From Rhynchopus euleeides (lineage: Eukaryota; Euglenozoa; Diplonemea; Diplonemida; Diplonemidae): a stretch of 64,000 nucleotides of DNA. The notes beneath the pieces were generated by a model. That model did not search any database. It was given only the letters and a program-made list of their open reading frames with translations, and was not told where the DNA came from. Below are positions 1 through 10,600 of the stretch, one piece after another. Location of the stretch: positions 744,001 through 808,000 of the forward strand of contig OY723310.1 of assembly GCA_963210315.1 (NCBI GenBank). Direction: 5' to 3'. How positions within the stretch are numbered: position 1 is the first letter of the stretch; each line of letters opens with the position of its first letter. The translations under genes were made by a program, and so were the position numbers.

Positions 1-39
1 AAACACCTGTTCCTGACCGTCTCCAGCGACCAGCGACTT

Positions 40-320
40 CCAGGAGCCCGCAGCAACCACGAGCAACCTCCAGCAACTTCCGGACACTTCGTCCTAACTC
101 CGAACGACCCATTTCAGCACTCTCCCGCAGTCGGACACCTCTGCCGAACTCCCAAACACCCATTTAGGCACTCTCCCGCAGTCGGACACTTCTGCCAAAC
201 TCCCAACCTCTACCAACCTCCAGCAACCTCGAGCAACCTCCAGCAACCTCTAGCAACCTCTAGCAATCTCGAGCAACCTCCAGCAACCTCCAGCAACCTC
301 TAGCAATCTCCAGGGCATCG
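40..320. repeat. 11-bp minisatellite, AGCAACCTCYA type
   Basis: Short tandem motif built on AGCAACCTCCA/TAGCAACCTCT, roughly regular from 200 to 310 and looser before that. Between about 106 and 200 there is also a two-copy repeat of about 57 bp centred on CACTCTCCCGCAGTCGGACA. No coding sequence is seen in 1-690. Confidence 0.7.
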
Positions 321-689
321 CCAGAAGGGGTTCAAACCCTGACACAGCAGGGCCTGACTCCTGACACAGAAGGAGGATGGTGGTGGTGACAAAAGCTATC
401 AGTGCGCCGATCACAAGTTGACTGAACAGGGGTTCCTCATCAGCGACTGGGGGTGCGAGCGCAAAATAAACAGCTGAGAATGACGCAAAACACTCATAAG
501 AAAAAGTATCTGAGTGGAAGTCACTCTCTCGCGATGCGGGCGCACAGCCCGGGGTAGCAAGTTTACTGAATGGGGAGGGGGGTGTGTGCAGTGTGCGAGG
601 CTGGGTCGTGGCCTAGGACTACTGAGCCCCGACTCCACGGTCCAACAACAGAACGACCCACTCAGACCCGTTTCCACCCGGACGGATAC

Positions 690-1410
690 AGTTACCGACC
701 AATAGAATCCGCTGCGCAGCCCCCGACTTTCCTGAGCAGCCCCCAGGAACTCCAGGCACAGGAGGACCCATTCCGACCCGTTTCCGCCCTGCCGGATACC
801 CGATCAGCATGCCGGAGACCAATAGGATCCGCGGCGCAGCCCCCGACTTTCCTGAGCAGCCCCCAGGTACTACAGGCACAGGATGACCCATTCCGACCCA
901 TTTCCACCCTGCCGGAGACCCGATCAGCATGCCGGAGACCAATAGAATCCGCTGCGCAGCCCCCGACATTCCTGAGCAGCCCCCAGGTACTCCAGGCACA
1001 GGAAGACCCATTCCGACCCATTTGCACCCTGCCGGATACCCGATCAGCATGCCGGAGACCAATAAAATCCGCTGCGCAGCCCCCGACTTTCCTGAGCAGC
1101 CCCCAGGTACTCCAGGCACAGGATGACCCATTCCGACCCGTTTCCACCCTGCCGGATACCCGATCAGCATGCCGGAGACCAATAAAATCCGCTGCGCAGC
1201 CCCCGACTTTCCTGAGCAGCCCCCAGGTACTACAGGCACAGGATGACCTATTCCGACCCATTTGCACCCTGCCGGATACCCGATCAGCATGCCGGAGACC
1301 AATAGAATCCGCTGAGCAGCCCCCGACTTTCCTGAGCAGCCCCCAGGTACTCCAGGCACAGGATGACCCATTCCGACCCGTTTCCACCCTGCCGCCGTCT
1401 CAATCAGCAT
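690..1410. repeat. 120-bp tandem repeat array, about 6 copies
   Basis: The period is exactly 120 bp (the key word GCCGGAGACCAATA recurs at every 120 bases), with a few percent substitutions. Because 120 is divisible by 3, the array stays open in several frames on both strands and would translate as a 40-residue repeat, but nothing argues that it is a gene. The same repeat recurs as blocks of four in the 1.23-kb units at 19.7-22.7 kb. Confidence 0.9.
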
Positions 1411-1917
1411 GCCGCAGACCAAGCAAGGACTGTCCAGACGTTTCGTCGTCAGTTTCAGCACCGCATATGTCGCTATCCGCAGCCTGACGCCATCCTAGCA
1501 CAGGAGTATCTAGCCGTCGGCTTTTCGTCCTGCCCAACACCACACCTTCAGGAGGCGTGCACTCCAACACTCTTAACAATGGAGGCATGCCCCTCACCAC
1601 TCAGCTGCTGATGAGAGGAGCACCACACGTCAAGACGTGCCAGGTACCACCAACATCAGCAGCTGCCCTGCCTTGGGAGCAGAGAATGGGGTTTAACATG
1701 CAGTCACCCCTCCAGACAGTGCAGTTGTGGTGTCTGGAGGGTCCCAAAACCCTTCGAAAACCCCCCAAAATAGGCCCAGAGGCCCCCCCAGGCCATTTTT
1801 CACCCAAAAAAGTGAAAATTTTGCACCCCAAAATTTCGCCCAAAACCCATTTTTTTGGGTGTGGGTGTGCCTGGGGGCGGAAAAATGGTGTTTTGGGCGA
1901 AAATTCGGGGTGAATTT
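1411..1917. repeat. Non-120-bp part of the 1.23-kb repeat unit (solo copy)
   Basis: Nearly identical to 20213-20719, 21441-21950 and 22671-23183, each directly following a 120-bp block. It ends in purine/pyrimidine-skewed DNA with TTTTCACCCAAAAAAGTGAAAA hairpin-like character. At about 1917 it switches, inside a T tract, to the unrelated dispersed repeat that follows, whereas the 19-23 kb copies continue into a different 237-bp segment. Confidence 0.85.
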
Positions 1918-2187
1918 TTTTTTTTTCGCGTATCCGTCAGGTGGACCACCGGGTGGGGAGAGATCCGGTGTGAGGCACTTGGGTCCGTCCAGGTGGGCAG
2001 GGGGAACCTGGGGGCGGGGGGCCTCAAAACCCGTCTACCAGTGCCGCTTCTAATCTCGTCGGTCTTGTCCCAACCACCACCAGCCAGCCCAGAACGCCCT
2101 GACGCTGCGACCTCGTCGATTTTTCCGTTTCGCCCATCCGCCCAACTCCGCCAACCCAACCAGCCCTACCCTTTCTCCCAGTCAGGG

Positions 2188-2544
2188 AGATTTAGTGAAT
2201 AGTGCGGAGCAAGTATCTTCGCGCGACGCGAGAAACACAACAAAGCAATAATTTGCCCAGAGGGCCGGAGAGAGGAGGGGGGACAGCCTGCCTAGTCAAG
2301 ATCTGCGAGAGGGGCCGAGCACCAACGCACACACAACCCGATTTCCTGATGAAGGGTGGTGGTGGTCGCGCCCCCGTCCAACCGTGCAACGCACGTGGCG
2401 GAAACTGCACTATGCAGCAACAGTGATGAGAAACAACACAGCAAAAACAGCAAGCAAACAGCAACAGAAACCTCGCGCGCGCCGCTCCTCCCTATTCTAA
2501 ATCTCCCTTACCGTGGCGAAGCCACTCGACTAAAGTCGTTCGTA
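2188..2544 (+). mobile_element. 357-bp insertion nested in the dispersed repeat
   Basis: The uninterrupted partner at about 61310-61325 (reverse complement) reads CAGTCAGGGCGGTACTC; here the same sequence is opened after CAGTCAGGG and resumes at GGCGGTACTC, leaving at most a 2-bp GG duplication. The first 190 bases are a diverged match to the reverse complement of 48225-48420, so this is a multi-copy family. No clear terminal inverted repeats; class unknown. Confidence 0.65.
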
Positions 2545-2601
2545 GGCGGTACTCACACGAGCGGCAAAGCGCTGGGGGAGGGGGGGGGGGGGACATCAAT
2601 A

Positions 2602-2750
2602 GGGGAGGGGAGGGGAGGGGAGGGGAGGGGAGGGGAGGGGAGGGGAGGGGAGGGGAGGGGAGGGGAGGGGAGGGGAGGGGAGGGGAGGGGAGGGGAGGGG
2701 AGGGGAGGGGAGGGGAGGGGGGAGGAAGGGAGGGGAGGAAGGGGGGGGGG
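2602..2750 (+). repeat. (AGGGG)n microsatellite
   Basis: About 25 perfect AGGGG units followed by degenerate purine tract. The G-runs at 5-bp spacing could form G-quadruplexes. The partner copy at about 61220-61270 has only a few units, so the tract has expanded here. Confidence 0.9.
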
Positions 2751-3847
2751 GGGTTATGTTGTTTCTAACCCAGACCTGCTGTGCAGAGCCCGGGGGAGGG
2801 GGTGGCCAGCCCCTGTCTAACCATTCACAACGGCCACCTGCACACATCTATGAAAGGGGGGGGGGGACACGGTGGGATCTTGTAAATTTTACATGTATAA
2901 CTACAAGTATATACATGTATTATACATGTATAATACTTGCATGTCAACTATTATACATGTATAATACATGTATATGCCTGAAATATACATGTAAAATACA
3001 TGTATATCAAGTAAAAATACATGTATAATACTTGCATGTCAACTATTATACATGCATTTTTACTTGATATACATGTATTTTACATGTATATTTCAGGCAT
3101 TTACATGTATTTTACATGTATAATACTTGTCATGCAAGTATTATACATGTAAAATCAGGGGATAAGATAGGTCTGGTTTTCCGGTTTTCAAAACCAGGGT
3201 TTCCCGGTTCCCGGTTTTCTGGAAAAAAAAAAAGGTCGGTCTCATTTTTGGCGGTTTTTCTTGTGACTTTGGGACAGTAAAACAGTCAGAAAAAACGCCA
3301 TAAAAAAATAGAAAGTGACCCCATCGTGATCCGCACAGAGCTCAAATAGTCCAAAGAAGGCAGAGAAGCGGAGAAGAAAAATGGACCTAGCGGATGGCCC
3401 GGTGGGTGGTGACCTCGTCATGCAGGTCTCTTCTGTTTTGAAGGTGCACACATGGTGGACTCCAGCCACCATGTCTAAGAGGGAGTCTAAGACTGCAGTC
3501 TGGAGGGCTGAGACGAGAACACGAACGACTTTCAAGCAGTCTTGAAGGTCGCCAAGCCTATTGGGGGCAACTAACAGATGAGATTTGTTTGTTGCCTGTC
3601 GTCACAGCTAGGTGCCCATCTCCTCGATAACGGAATGTGTGCAGAGATCTCGTGGACCCTTTGGCCATTCTGTCGTGCACCCACTCCACCCACAACGCAC
3701 ACCTGTCACGAGTGGTCGCTCCCCCGTCCTCCTCCACCCTGAAGGTTGAACCCTCAAGGACCAGTGATCTCCTGCTGGCCGGGCTGCGATACAGCGAAGC
3801 CTTCCTACTTACAAGCGAATCCAGACTGTAGTGAACAGATGTTCACT

Positions 3848-3893
3848 ACCGTGGCCTCCGGCGGCTGGGGGGCTCCGCCCCCCAGACCCCCCT
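3848..3893 (+). repeat. GC-rich hairpin repeat (GGCTCCGCC core), copy 1
   Basis: The block starts GTGGCCTCCGGCGGC and ends CCCCCAGACCCCCCTGT, with a palindromic core GGGGGGCTCCGCCCCCC. It follows TTCACTACC. Close copies occur at 15664-15712 (reverse), 15903-15935 (reverse, partial) and 44491-44537. Similar GC-rich palindromes are common dispersed repeats in many protist and algal genomes. Confidence 0.75.
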
Positions 3894-4037
3894 GTGTAAA
3901 AGCATTGCACCAGACCGGTTTTTTGGTCGAGAGTCCAAACTTTCAAAGCAGCTGCTGCGCCTGCCCCACCAAGCAGCCTCAGTACGACAGGACGCGCGCA
4001 GGCACCGGGCCTTCTCAGACTCTGGGAGGGTTTGCGC

Positions 4038-4063
4038 GGGTCGCGCGCGCCGAAGGCGCGCGC
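4038..4063. repeat. GC hairpin with GAA loop
   Basis: TCGCGCGCGCC, then GAA, then GGCGCGCGCGA: a perfect 11-bp stem with a three-base loop, inside the foldback interior. Two further stems with the same GAA loop lie at 14252-14324. Confidence 0.7.
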
Positions 4064-4424
4064 GAAAAATTTTCAAAACCAGAAAAACCGGAAAACGGTG
4101 CCAGAAAAAAAGTCTATCTTATACCCTGGTAAAATACTTGCATGACAAGTAAAATACATGTATAATACTTGCATGACAAGTAAAATACTTGCATGCAAGT
4201 ATTTTACATGTATTTTACTTGCATGACAAGTAATATACATGTAAAATACATGTAAATGCCTGAAATATACATGTAAAATACATGTATATCAAGTAAAAAT
4301 ACATGTATAATAGTTGACATGCAAGTATTATACATGTATTTTTACTTGATATACATGTATTTTACATGTATATTTCAGGCATATACATGTATTATACATG
4401 CATAATAGTTGACATGCAAGTATT

Positions 4425-4690
4425 GGGGGCCTTCGCTCTGTGTCAAACTGTGTCAAATTGTGTCAGTGTGTCACACAGGCGGTTTTTTTCACCTTAGGCG
4501 AAATCGGCAAAAACGCCGCCAGGCCTTCGCTCTGTGTCACTGTGTGTCACTGACACAGAGCGAAGGTCCCGTGACACAGGGGTGTTGGGGACAATGCACA
4601 ATTTGCGAAAAATCTCGAAAAAAAATTTCTGGCAGAGGTGAAAAAATTGGGTGCCACACAAAACTGGCTCCAAAGTGACATACTCCCACG
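4425..4690. repeat. Hairpin arm with GGGGGCCTTCGCT terminus, and satellite edge
   Basis: Begins GGGGGCCTTCGCTCTGTGTC; around 4530-4570 CCTTCGCTCTGTGTCA is answered by TGACACAGAGCGAAGG, giving a long stem. The GTGTCA-rich arm resembles the satellite monomer that starts just downstream at 4700, so the array may have grown from it (inference). No gene seen. Confidence 0.55.
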
Positions 4691-4699
4691 TGGTCCTTA

Positions 4700-7600
4700 C
4701 ACACTGTGTCATGCCCCCCCAGGCTTCTAACACAGTGTGTCATGCCCCCCCAGGCTTCTAGCACACTGTGTCATGCCCCCCCAGGCTTCCAGCACACTGT
4801 GTCATGCCCCCCCAGGCTTCCAGCACACTGTGTCATGCCCCCCCAGGCTTCTAACACACTGTGTCATGCCCCCCCAGGCTTCTAACACTGTGTGTCATGC
4901 CCCCCCAGGCTTCCAGCACACTGTGTCATGCCCCCCCAGGCTTCTAACACACTGTGTCATGCCCCCCCAGGCTTCAAACACAGTGTGTCATGCCCCCCCA
5001 GGCTTCTAACACAGTGTGTCATGCCCCCCCAGGCTTCCAGCACACTGTGTCATGCCCCCCCAGGCTTCTAACACAGTGTGTCATGCCCCCCCAGGCTTGT
5101 AACACACTGTGTCATGCCCCCCCAGGCTTCTAGCACACTGTGTCATGCCCCCCCAGGCTTCCAGCACACTGTGTCATGCCCCCCCAGGCTTCTAACACAC
5201 TGTGTCATGCCCCCCCAGGCTTCTAACACACTGTGTCATGCCCCCCCAGGCTTCTAACACAGTGTGTCATGCCCCCCCAGGCTTCTAGCACACTGTGTCA
5301 TGCCCCCCCAGGCTTCCAGCACACTGTGTCATGCCCCCCCAGGCTTCTAACACAGTGTGTCATGCCCCCCCAGGCTTCCAGCACACTGTGTCATGCCCCC
5401 CCAGGCTTCTAACACTGTGTGTCATGCCCCCCCAGGCTTCTAACACACTGTGTCATGCCCCCCCAGGCTTCTAACACAGTGTGTCATGCCCCCCCAGGCT
5501 TCTAACACACTGTGTCATGCCCCCCCAGGCTTCTAACACACTGTGTCATGCCCCCCCAGGCTTCTAACACAGTGTGTCATGCCCCCCCAGGCTTCTAGCA
5601 CACTGTGTCATGCCCCCCCAGGCTTCTAGCACACTGTGTCATGCCCCCCCAGGCTTCTAACACACTGTGTCATGCCCCCCCAGGCTTCAAACACAGTGTG
5701 TCATGCCCCCCCAGGCTTCTAACACTGTGTGTCATGCCCCCCCAGGCTTCTAACACACTGTGTCATGCCCCCCCAGGCTTCTAGCACACTGTGTCATGCC
5801 CCCCCAGGCTTCCAGCACACTGTGTCATGCCCCCCCAGGCTTCTAACACACTGTGTCATGCCCCCCCAGGCTTCTAACACTGTGTGTCATGCCCCCCCAG
5901 GCTTCCAGCACACTGTGTCATGCCCCCCCAGGCTTCTAACACACTGTGTCATGCCCCCCCAGGCTTCAAACACAGTGTGTCATGCCCCCCCAGGCTTCTA
6001 ACACAGTGTGTCATGCCCCCCCAGGCTTCCAGCACACTGTGTCATGCCCCCCCAGGCTTCTAACACAGTGTGTCATGCCCCCCCAGGCTTGTAACACACT
6101 GTGTCATGCCCCCCCAGGCTTCTAGCACACTGTGTCATGCCCCCCCAGGCTTCCAGCACACTGTGTCATGCCCCCCCAGGCTTCTAACACACTGTGTCAT
6201 GCCCCCCCAGGCTTCTAACACACTGTGTCATGCCCCCCCAGGCTTCTAACACAGTGTGTCATGCCCCCCCAGGCTTCTAGCACACTGTGTCATGCCCCCC
6301 CAGGCTTCCAGCACACTGTGTCATGCCCCCCCAGGCTTCTAACACAGTGTGTCATGCCCCCCCAGGCTTCCAGCACACTGTGTCATGCCCCCCCAGGCTT
6401 CTAACACTGTGTGTCATGCCCCCCCAGGCTTCTAACACACTGTGTCATGCCCCCCCAGGCTTCTAACACAGTGTGTCATGCCCCCCCAGGCTTCTAACAC
6501 ACTGTGTCATGCCCCCCCAGGCTTCTAACACACTGTGTCATGCCCCCCCAGGCTTCTAACACAGTGTGTCATGCCCCCCCAGGCTTCTAGCACACTGTGT
6601 CATGCCCCCCCAGGCTTCTAGCACACTGTGTCATGCCCCCCCAGGCTTCTAACACACTGTGTCATGCCCCCCCAGGCTTCTAACACAGTGTGTCATGCCC
6701 CCCCAGGCTTCTAACACACTGTGTCATGCCCCCCCAGGCTTCTAGCACACTGTGTCATGCCCCCCCAGGCTTCTAACACACTGTGTCATGCCCCCCCAGG
6801 CTTCTAACACAGTGTGTCATGCCCCCCCAGGCTTCTAGCACACTGTGTCATGCCCCCCCAGGCTTCTAGCACACTGTGTCATGCCCCCCCAGGCTTCTAA
6901 CACACTGTGTCATGCCCCCCCAGGCTTCTAGCACACTGTGTCATGCCCCCCCAGGCTTCTAACACACTGTGTCATGCCCCCCCAGGCTTCTAACACAGTG
7001 TGTCATGCCTCCCCAGGCTTCTAGCACACTGTGTCATGCCCCCCCAGGCTTCCAGCACACTGTGTCATGCCCCCCCAGGCTTCTAACACAGTGTGTCATG
7101 CCCCCCCAGGCTTCCAGCACACTGTGTCATGCCCCCCCAGGCTTCTAACACAGTGTGTCATGCCCCCCCAGGCTTCTAACACACTGTGTCATGCCCCCCC
7201 AGGCTTCTAACACAGTGTGTCATGCCCCCCCAGGCTTCTAACACACTGTGTCATGCCCCCCCAGGCTTCTAGCACACTGTGTCATGCCCCCCCAGGCTTC
7301 CAGCACACTGTGTCATGCCCCCCCAGGCTTCTAACACAGTGTGTCATGCCCCCCCAGGCTTCCAGCACACTGTGTCATGCCCCCCCAGGCTTCTAACACA
7401 CTGTGTCATGCCCCCCCAGGCTTCTAGCACACTGTGTCATGCCCCCCCAGGCTTCCAGCACACTGTGTCATGCCCCCCCAGGCTTCTAACACACTGTGTC
7501 ATGCCCCCCCAGGCTTCTAGCACACTGTGTCATGCCCCCCCAGGCTTCCAGCACACTGTGTCATGCCCCCCCAGGCTTCTAACACAGTGTGTCATGCCCC

Positions 7601-10600
7601 CCCAGGCTTCTAACACACTGTGTCATGCCCCCCCAGGCTTCTAACACAGTGTGTCATGCCCCCCCAGGCTTCTAACACACTGTGTCATGCCCCCCCAGGC
7701 TTCTAGCACACTGTGTCATGCCCCCCCAGGCTTCTAACACACTGTGTCATGCCCCCCCAGGCTTCTAACACACTGTGTCATGCCCCCCCAGGCTTCTAAC
7801 ACTGTGTGTCATGCCCCCCCAGGCTTCCAGCACACTGTGTCATGCCCCCCCAGGCTTCTAACACAGTGTGTCATGCCCCCCCAGGCTTCTAACACAGTGT
7901 GTCATGCCCCCCCAGGCTTCTAACACACTGTGTCATGCCCCCCCAGGCTTCAAACACAGTGTGTCATGCCCCCCCAGGCTTCTAACACACTGTGTCATGC
8001 CCCCCCAGGCTTCTAGCACACTGTGTCATGCCCCCCCAGGCTTCTAACACACTGTGTCATGCCCCCCCAGGCTTCTAACACTGTGTCATGCCCCCCCAGG
8101 CTTCTAACACAGTGTGTCATGCCCCCCCAGGCTTCTAACACACTGTGTCATGCCCCCCCAGGCTTCAAACACAGTGTGTCATGCCCCCCCAGGCTTCTAA
8201 CACACTGTGTCATGCCCCCCCAGGCTTCTAGCACACTGTGTCATGCCCCCCCAGGCTTCTAACACACTGTGTCATGCCCCCCCAGGCTTCTAACACACTG
8301 TGTCATGCCCCCCCAGGCTTCAAACACAGTGTGTCATGCCCCCCCAGGCTTCTAACACTGTGTGTCATGCCCCCCCAGGCTTCTAACACACTGTGTCATG
8401 CCCCCCCAGGCTTCTAGCACACTGTGTCATGCCCCCCCAGGCTTCCAGCACACTGTGTCATGCCCCCCCAGGCTTCTAACACACTGTGTCATGCCCCCCC
8501 AGGCTTCTAACACTGTGTGTCATGCCCCCCCAGGCTTCCAGCACACTGTGTCATGCCCCCCCAGGCTTCTAACACACTGTGTCATGCCCCCCCAGGCTTC
8601 AAACACAGTGTGTCATGCCCCCCCAGGCTTCTAACACAGTGTGTCATGCCCCCCCAGGCTTCCAGCACACTGTGTCATGCCCCCCCAGGCTTCTAACACA
8701 GTGTGTCATGCCCCCCCAGGCTTGTAACACACTGTGTCATGCCCCCCCAGGCTTCTAGCACACTGTGTCATGCCCCCCCAGGCTTCCAGCACACTGTGTC
8801 ATGCCCCCCCAGGCTTCTAACACACTGTGTCATGCCCCCCCAGGCTTCTAACACACTGTGTCATGCCCCCCCAGGCTTCTAACACAGTGTGTCATGCCCC
8901 CCCAGGCTTCTAGCACACTGTGTCATGCCCCCCCAGGCTTCCAGCACACTGTGTCATGCCCCCCCAGGCTTCTAACACAGTGTGTCATGCCCCCCCAGGC
9001 TTCCAGCACACTGTGTCATGCCCCCCCAGGCTTCTAACACTGTGTGTCATGCCCCCCCAGGCTTCTAACACACTGTGTCATGCCCCCCCAGGCTTCTAAC
9101 ACAGTGTGTCATGCCCCCCCAGGCTTCTAACACACTGTGTCATGCCCCCCCAGGCTTCTAGCACACTGTGTCATGCCCCCCCAGGCTTCTAACACACTGT
9201 GTCATGCCCCCCCAGGCTTCTAACACAGTGTGTCATGCCCCCCCAGGCTTCTAGCACACTGTGTCATGCCCCCCCAGGCTTCTAGCACACTGTGTCATGC
9301 CCCCCCAGGCTTCTAACACACTGTGTCATGCCCCCCCAGGCTTCTAGCACACTGTGTCATGCCCCCCCAGGCTTCTAACACACTGTGTCATGCCCCCCCA
9401 GGCTTCTAACACAGTGTGTCATGCCTCCCCAGGCTTCTAGCACACTGTGTCATGCCCCCCCAGGCTTCCAGCACACTGTGTCATGCCCCCCCAGGCTTCT
9501 AACACAGTGTGTCATGCCCCCCCAGGCTTCCAGCACACTGTGTCATGCCCCCCCAGGCTTCTAACACAGTGTGTCATGCCCCCCCAGGCTTCTAACACAC
9601 TGTGTCATGCCCCCCCAGGCTTCTAACACAGTGTGTCATGCCCCCCCAGGCTTCTAACACACTGTGTCATGCCCCCCCAGGCTTCTAGCACACTGTGTCA
9701 TGCCCCCCCAGGCTTCCAGCACACTGTGTCATGCCCCCCCAGGCTTCTAACACAGTGTGTCATGCCCCCCCAGGCTTCCAGCACACTGTGTCATGCCCCC
9801 CCAGGCTTCTAACACACTGTGTCATGCCCCCCCAGGCTTCTAGCACACTGTGTCATGCCCCCGCAGGCTTCCAGCACACTGTGTCATGCCCCCCCAGGCT
9901 TCTAACACACTGTGTCATGCCCCCCCAGGCTTCTAGCACACTGTGTCATGCCCCCCCAGGCTTCCAGCACACTGTGTCATGCCCCCCCAGGCTTCTAACA
10001 CAGTGTGTCATGCCCCCCCAGGCTTCTAACACACTGTGTCATGCCCCCCCAGGCTTCTAACACAGTGTGTCATGCCCCCCCAGGCTTCTAACACACTGTG
10101 TCATGCCCCCCCAGGCTTCTAGCACACTGTGTCATGCCCCCCCAGGCTTCTAACACACTGTGTCATGCCCCCCCAGGCTTCTAACACACTGTGTCATGCC
10201 CCCCCAGGCTTCTAACACTGTGTGTCATGCCCCCCCAGGCTTCCAGCACACTGTGTCATGCCCCCCCAGGCTTCTAACACAGTGTGTCATGCCCCCCCAG
10301 GCTTCTAACACAGTGTGTCATGCCCCCCCAGGCTTCTAACACACTGTGTCATGCCCCCCCAGGCTTCAAACACAGTGTGTCATGCCCCCCCAGGCTTCTA
10401 ACACACTGTGTCATGCCCCCCCAGGCTTCTAGCACACTGTGTCATGCCCCCCCAGGCTTCTAACACACTGTGTCATGCCCCCCCAGGCTTCTAACACTGT
10501 GTCATGCCCCCCCAGGCTTCTAACACAGTGTGTCATGCCCCCCCAGGCTTCTAACACACTGTGTCATGCCCCCCCAGGCTTCAAACACAGTGTGTCATGC

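Larger units (their letters stand above)
1918..2760 (+). repeat. Dispersed repeat, copy 1 (inverted partner at 61195-61590)
   Basis: Positions 1923-2187 and 2545-2760 match the reverse complement of 61195-61590 almost base for base, including the poly-purine block and the words CGTATCCGTCAGGTGG and GGCGGTACTCACACGAGCG. The copy here is interrupted by a 357-bp insertion and its AGGGG tract is much longer. No open reading frame of note; probably a non-autonomous mobile element or segmental duplicate. Confidence 0.8.
2872..4424. mobile_element. AT-rich foldback element with hairpin arms
   Basis: Two AT-rich arms (about 2880-3160 and 4125-4424) consist of overlapping palindromes of TACATGTA, TACTTGCATG and TGATATACATG type, and each can fold on itself. 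Next to the arms are shorter inverted matches: GGGGATAAGATAG on the left against CTATCTTATACCC on the right, plus CCGGTTTTC blocks. The roughly 950-bp interior is GC-richer and holds no convincing gene; short frames exist but show no recognisable protein. The outer flanks reappear joined by a single short arm at 17411-17495. Confidence 0.7.

Noticed and set aside
325..345. GGGGTTCAAACCC resembling a tRNA T-arm/B box
   Set aside because: No acceptor stem, D-arm or anticodon arm can be formed around it; it lies in minisatellite DNA.
570..1487. 305-codon plus-strand and 231- to 280-codon minus-strand frames
   Set aside because: Produced by a 120-bp tandem repeat that is open on both strands; no recognisable protein, and the same DNA recurs as repeat units elsewhere.
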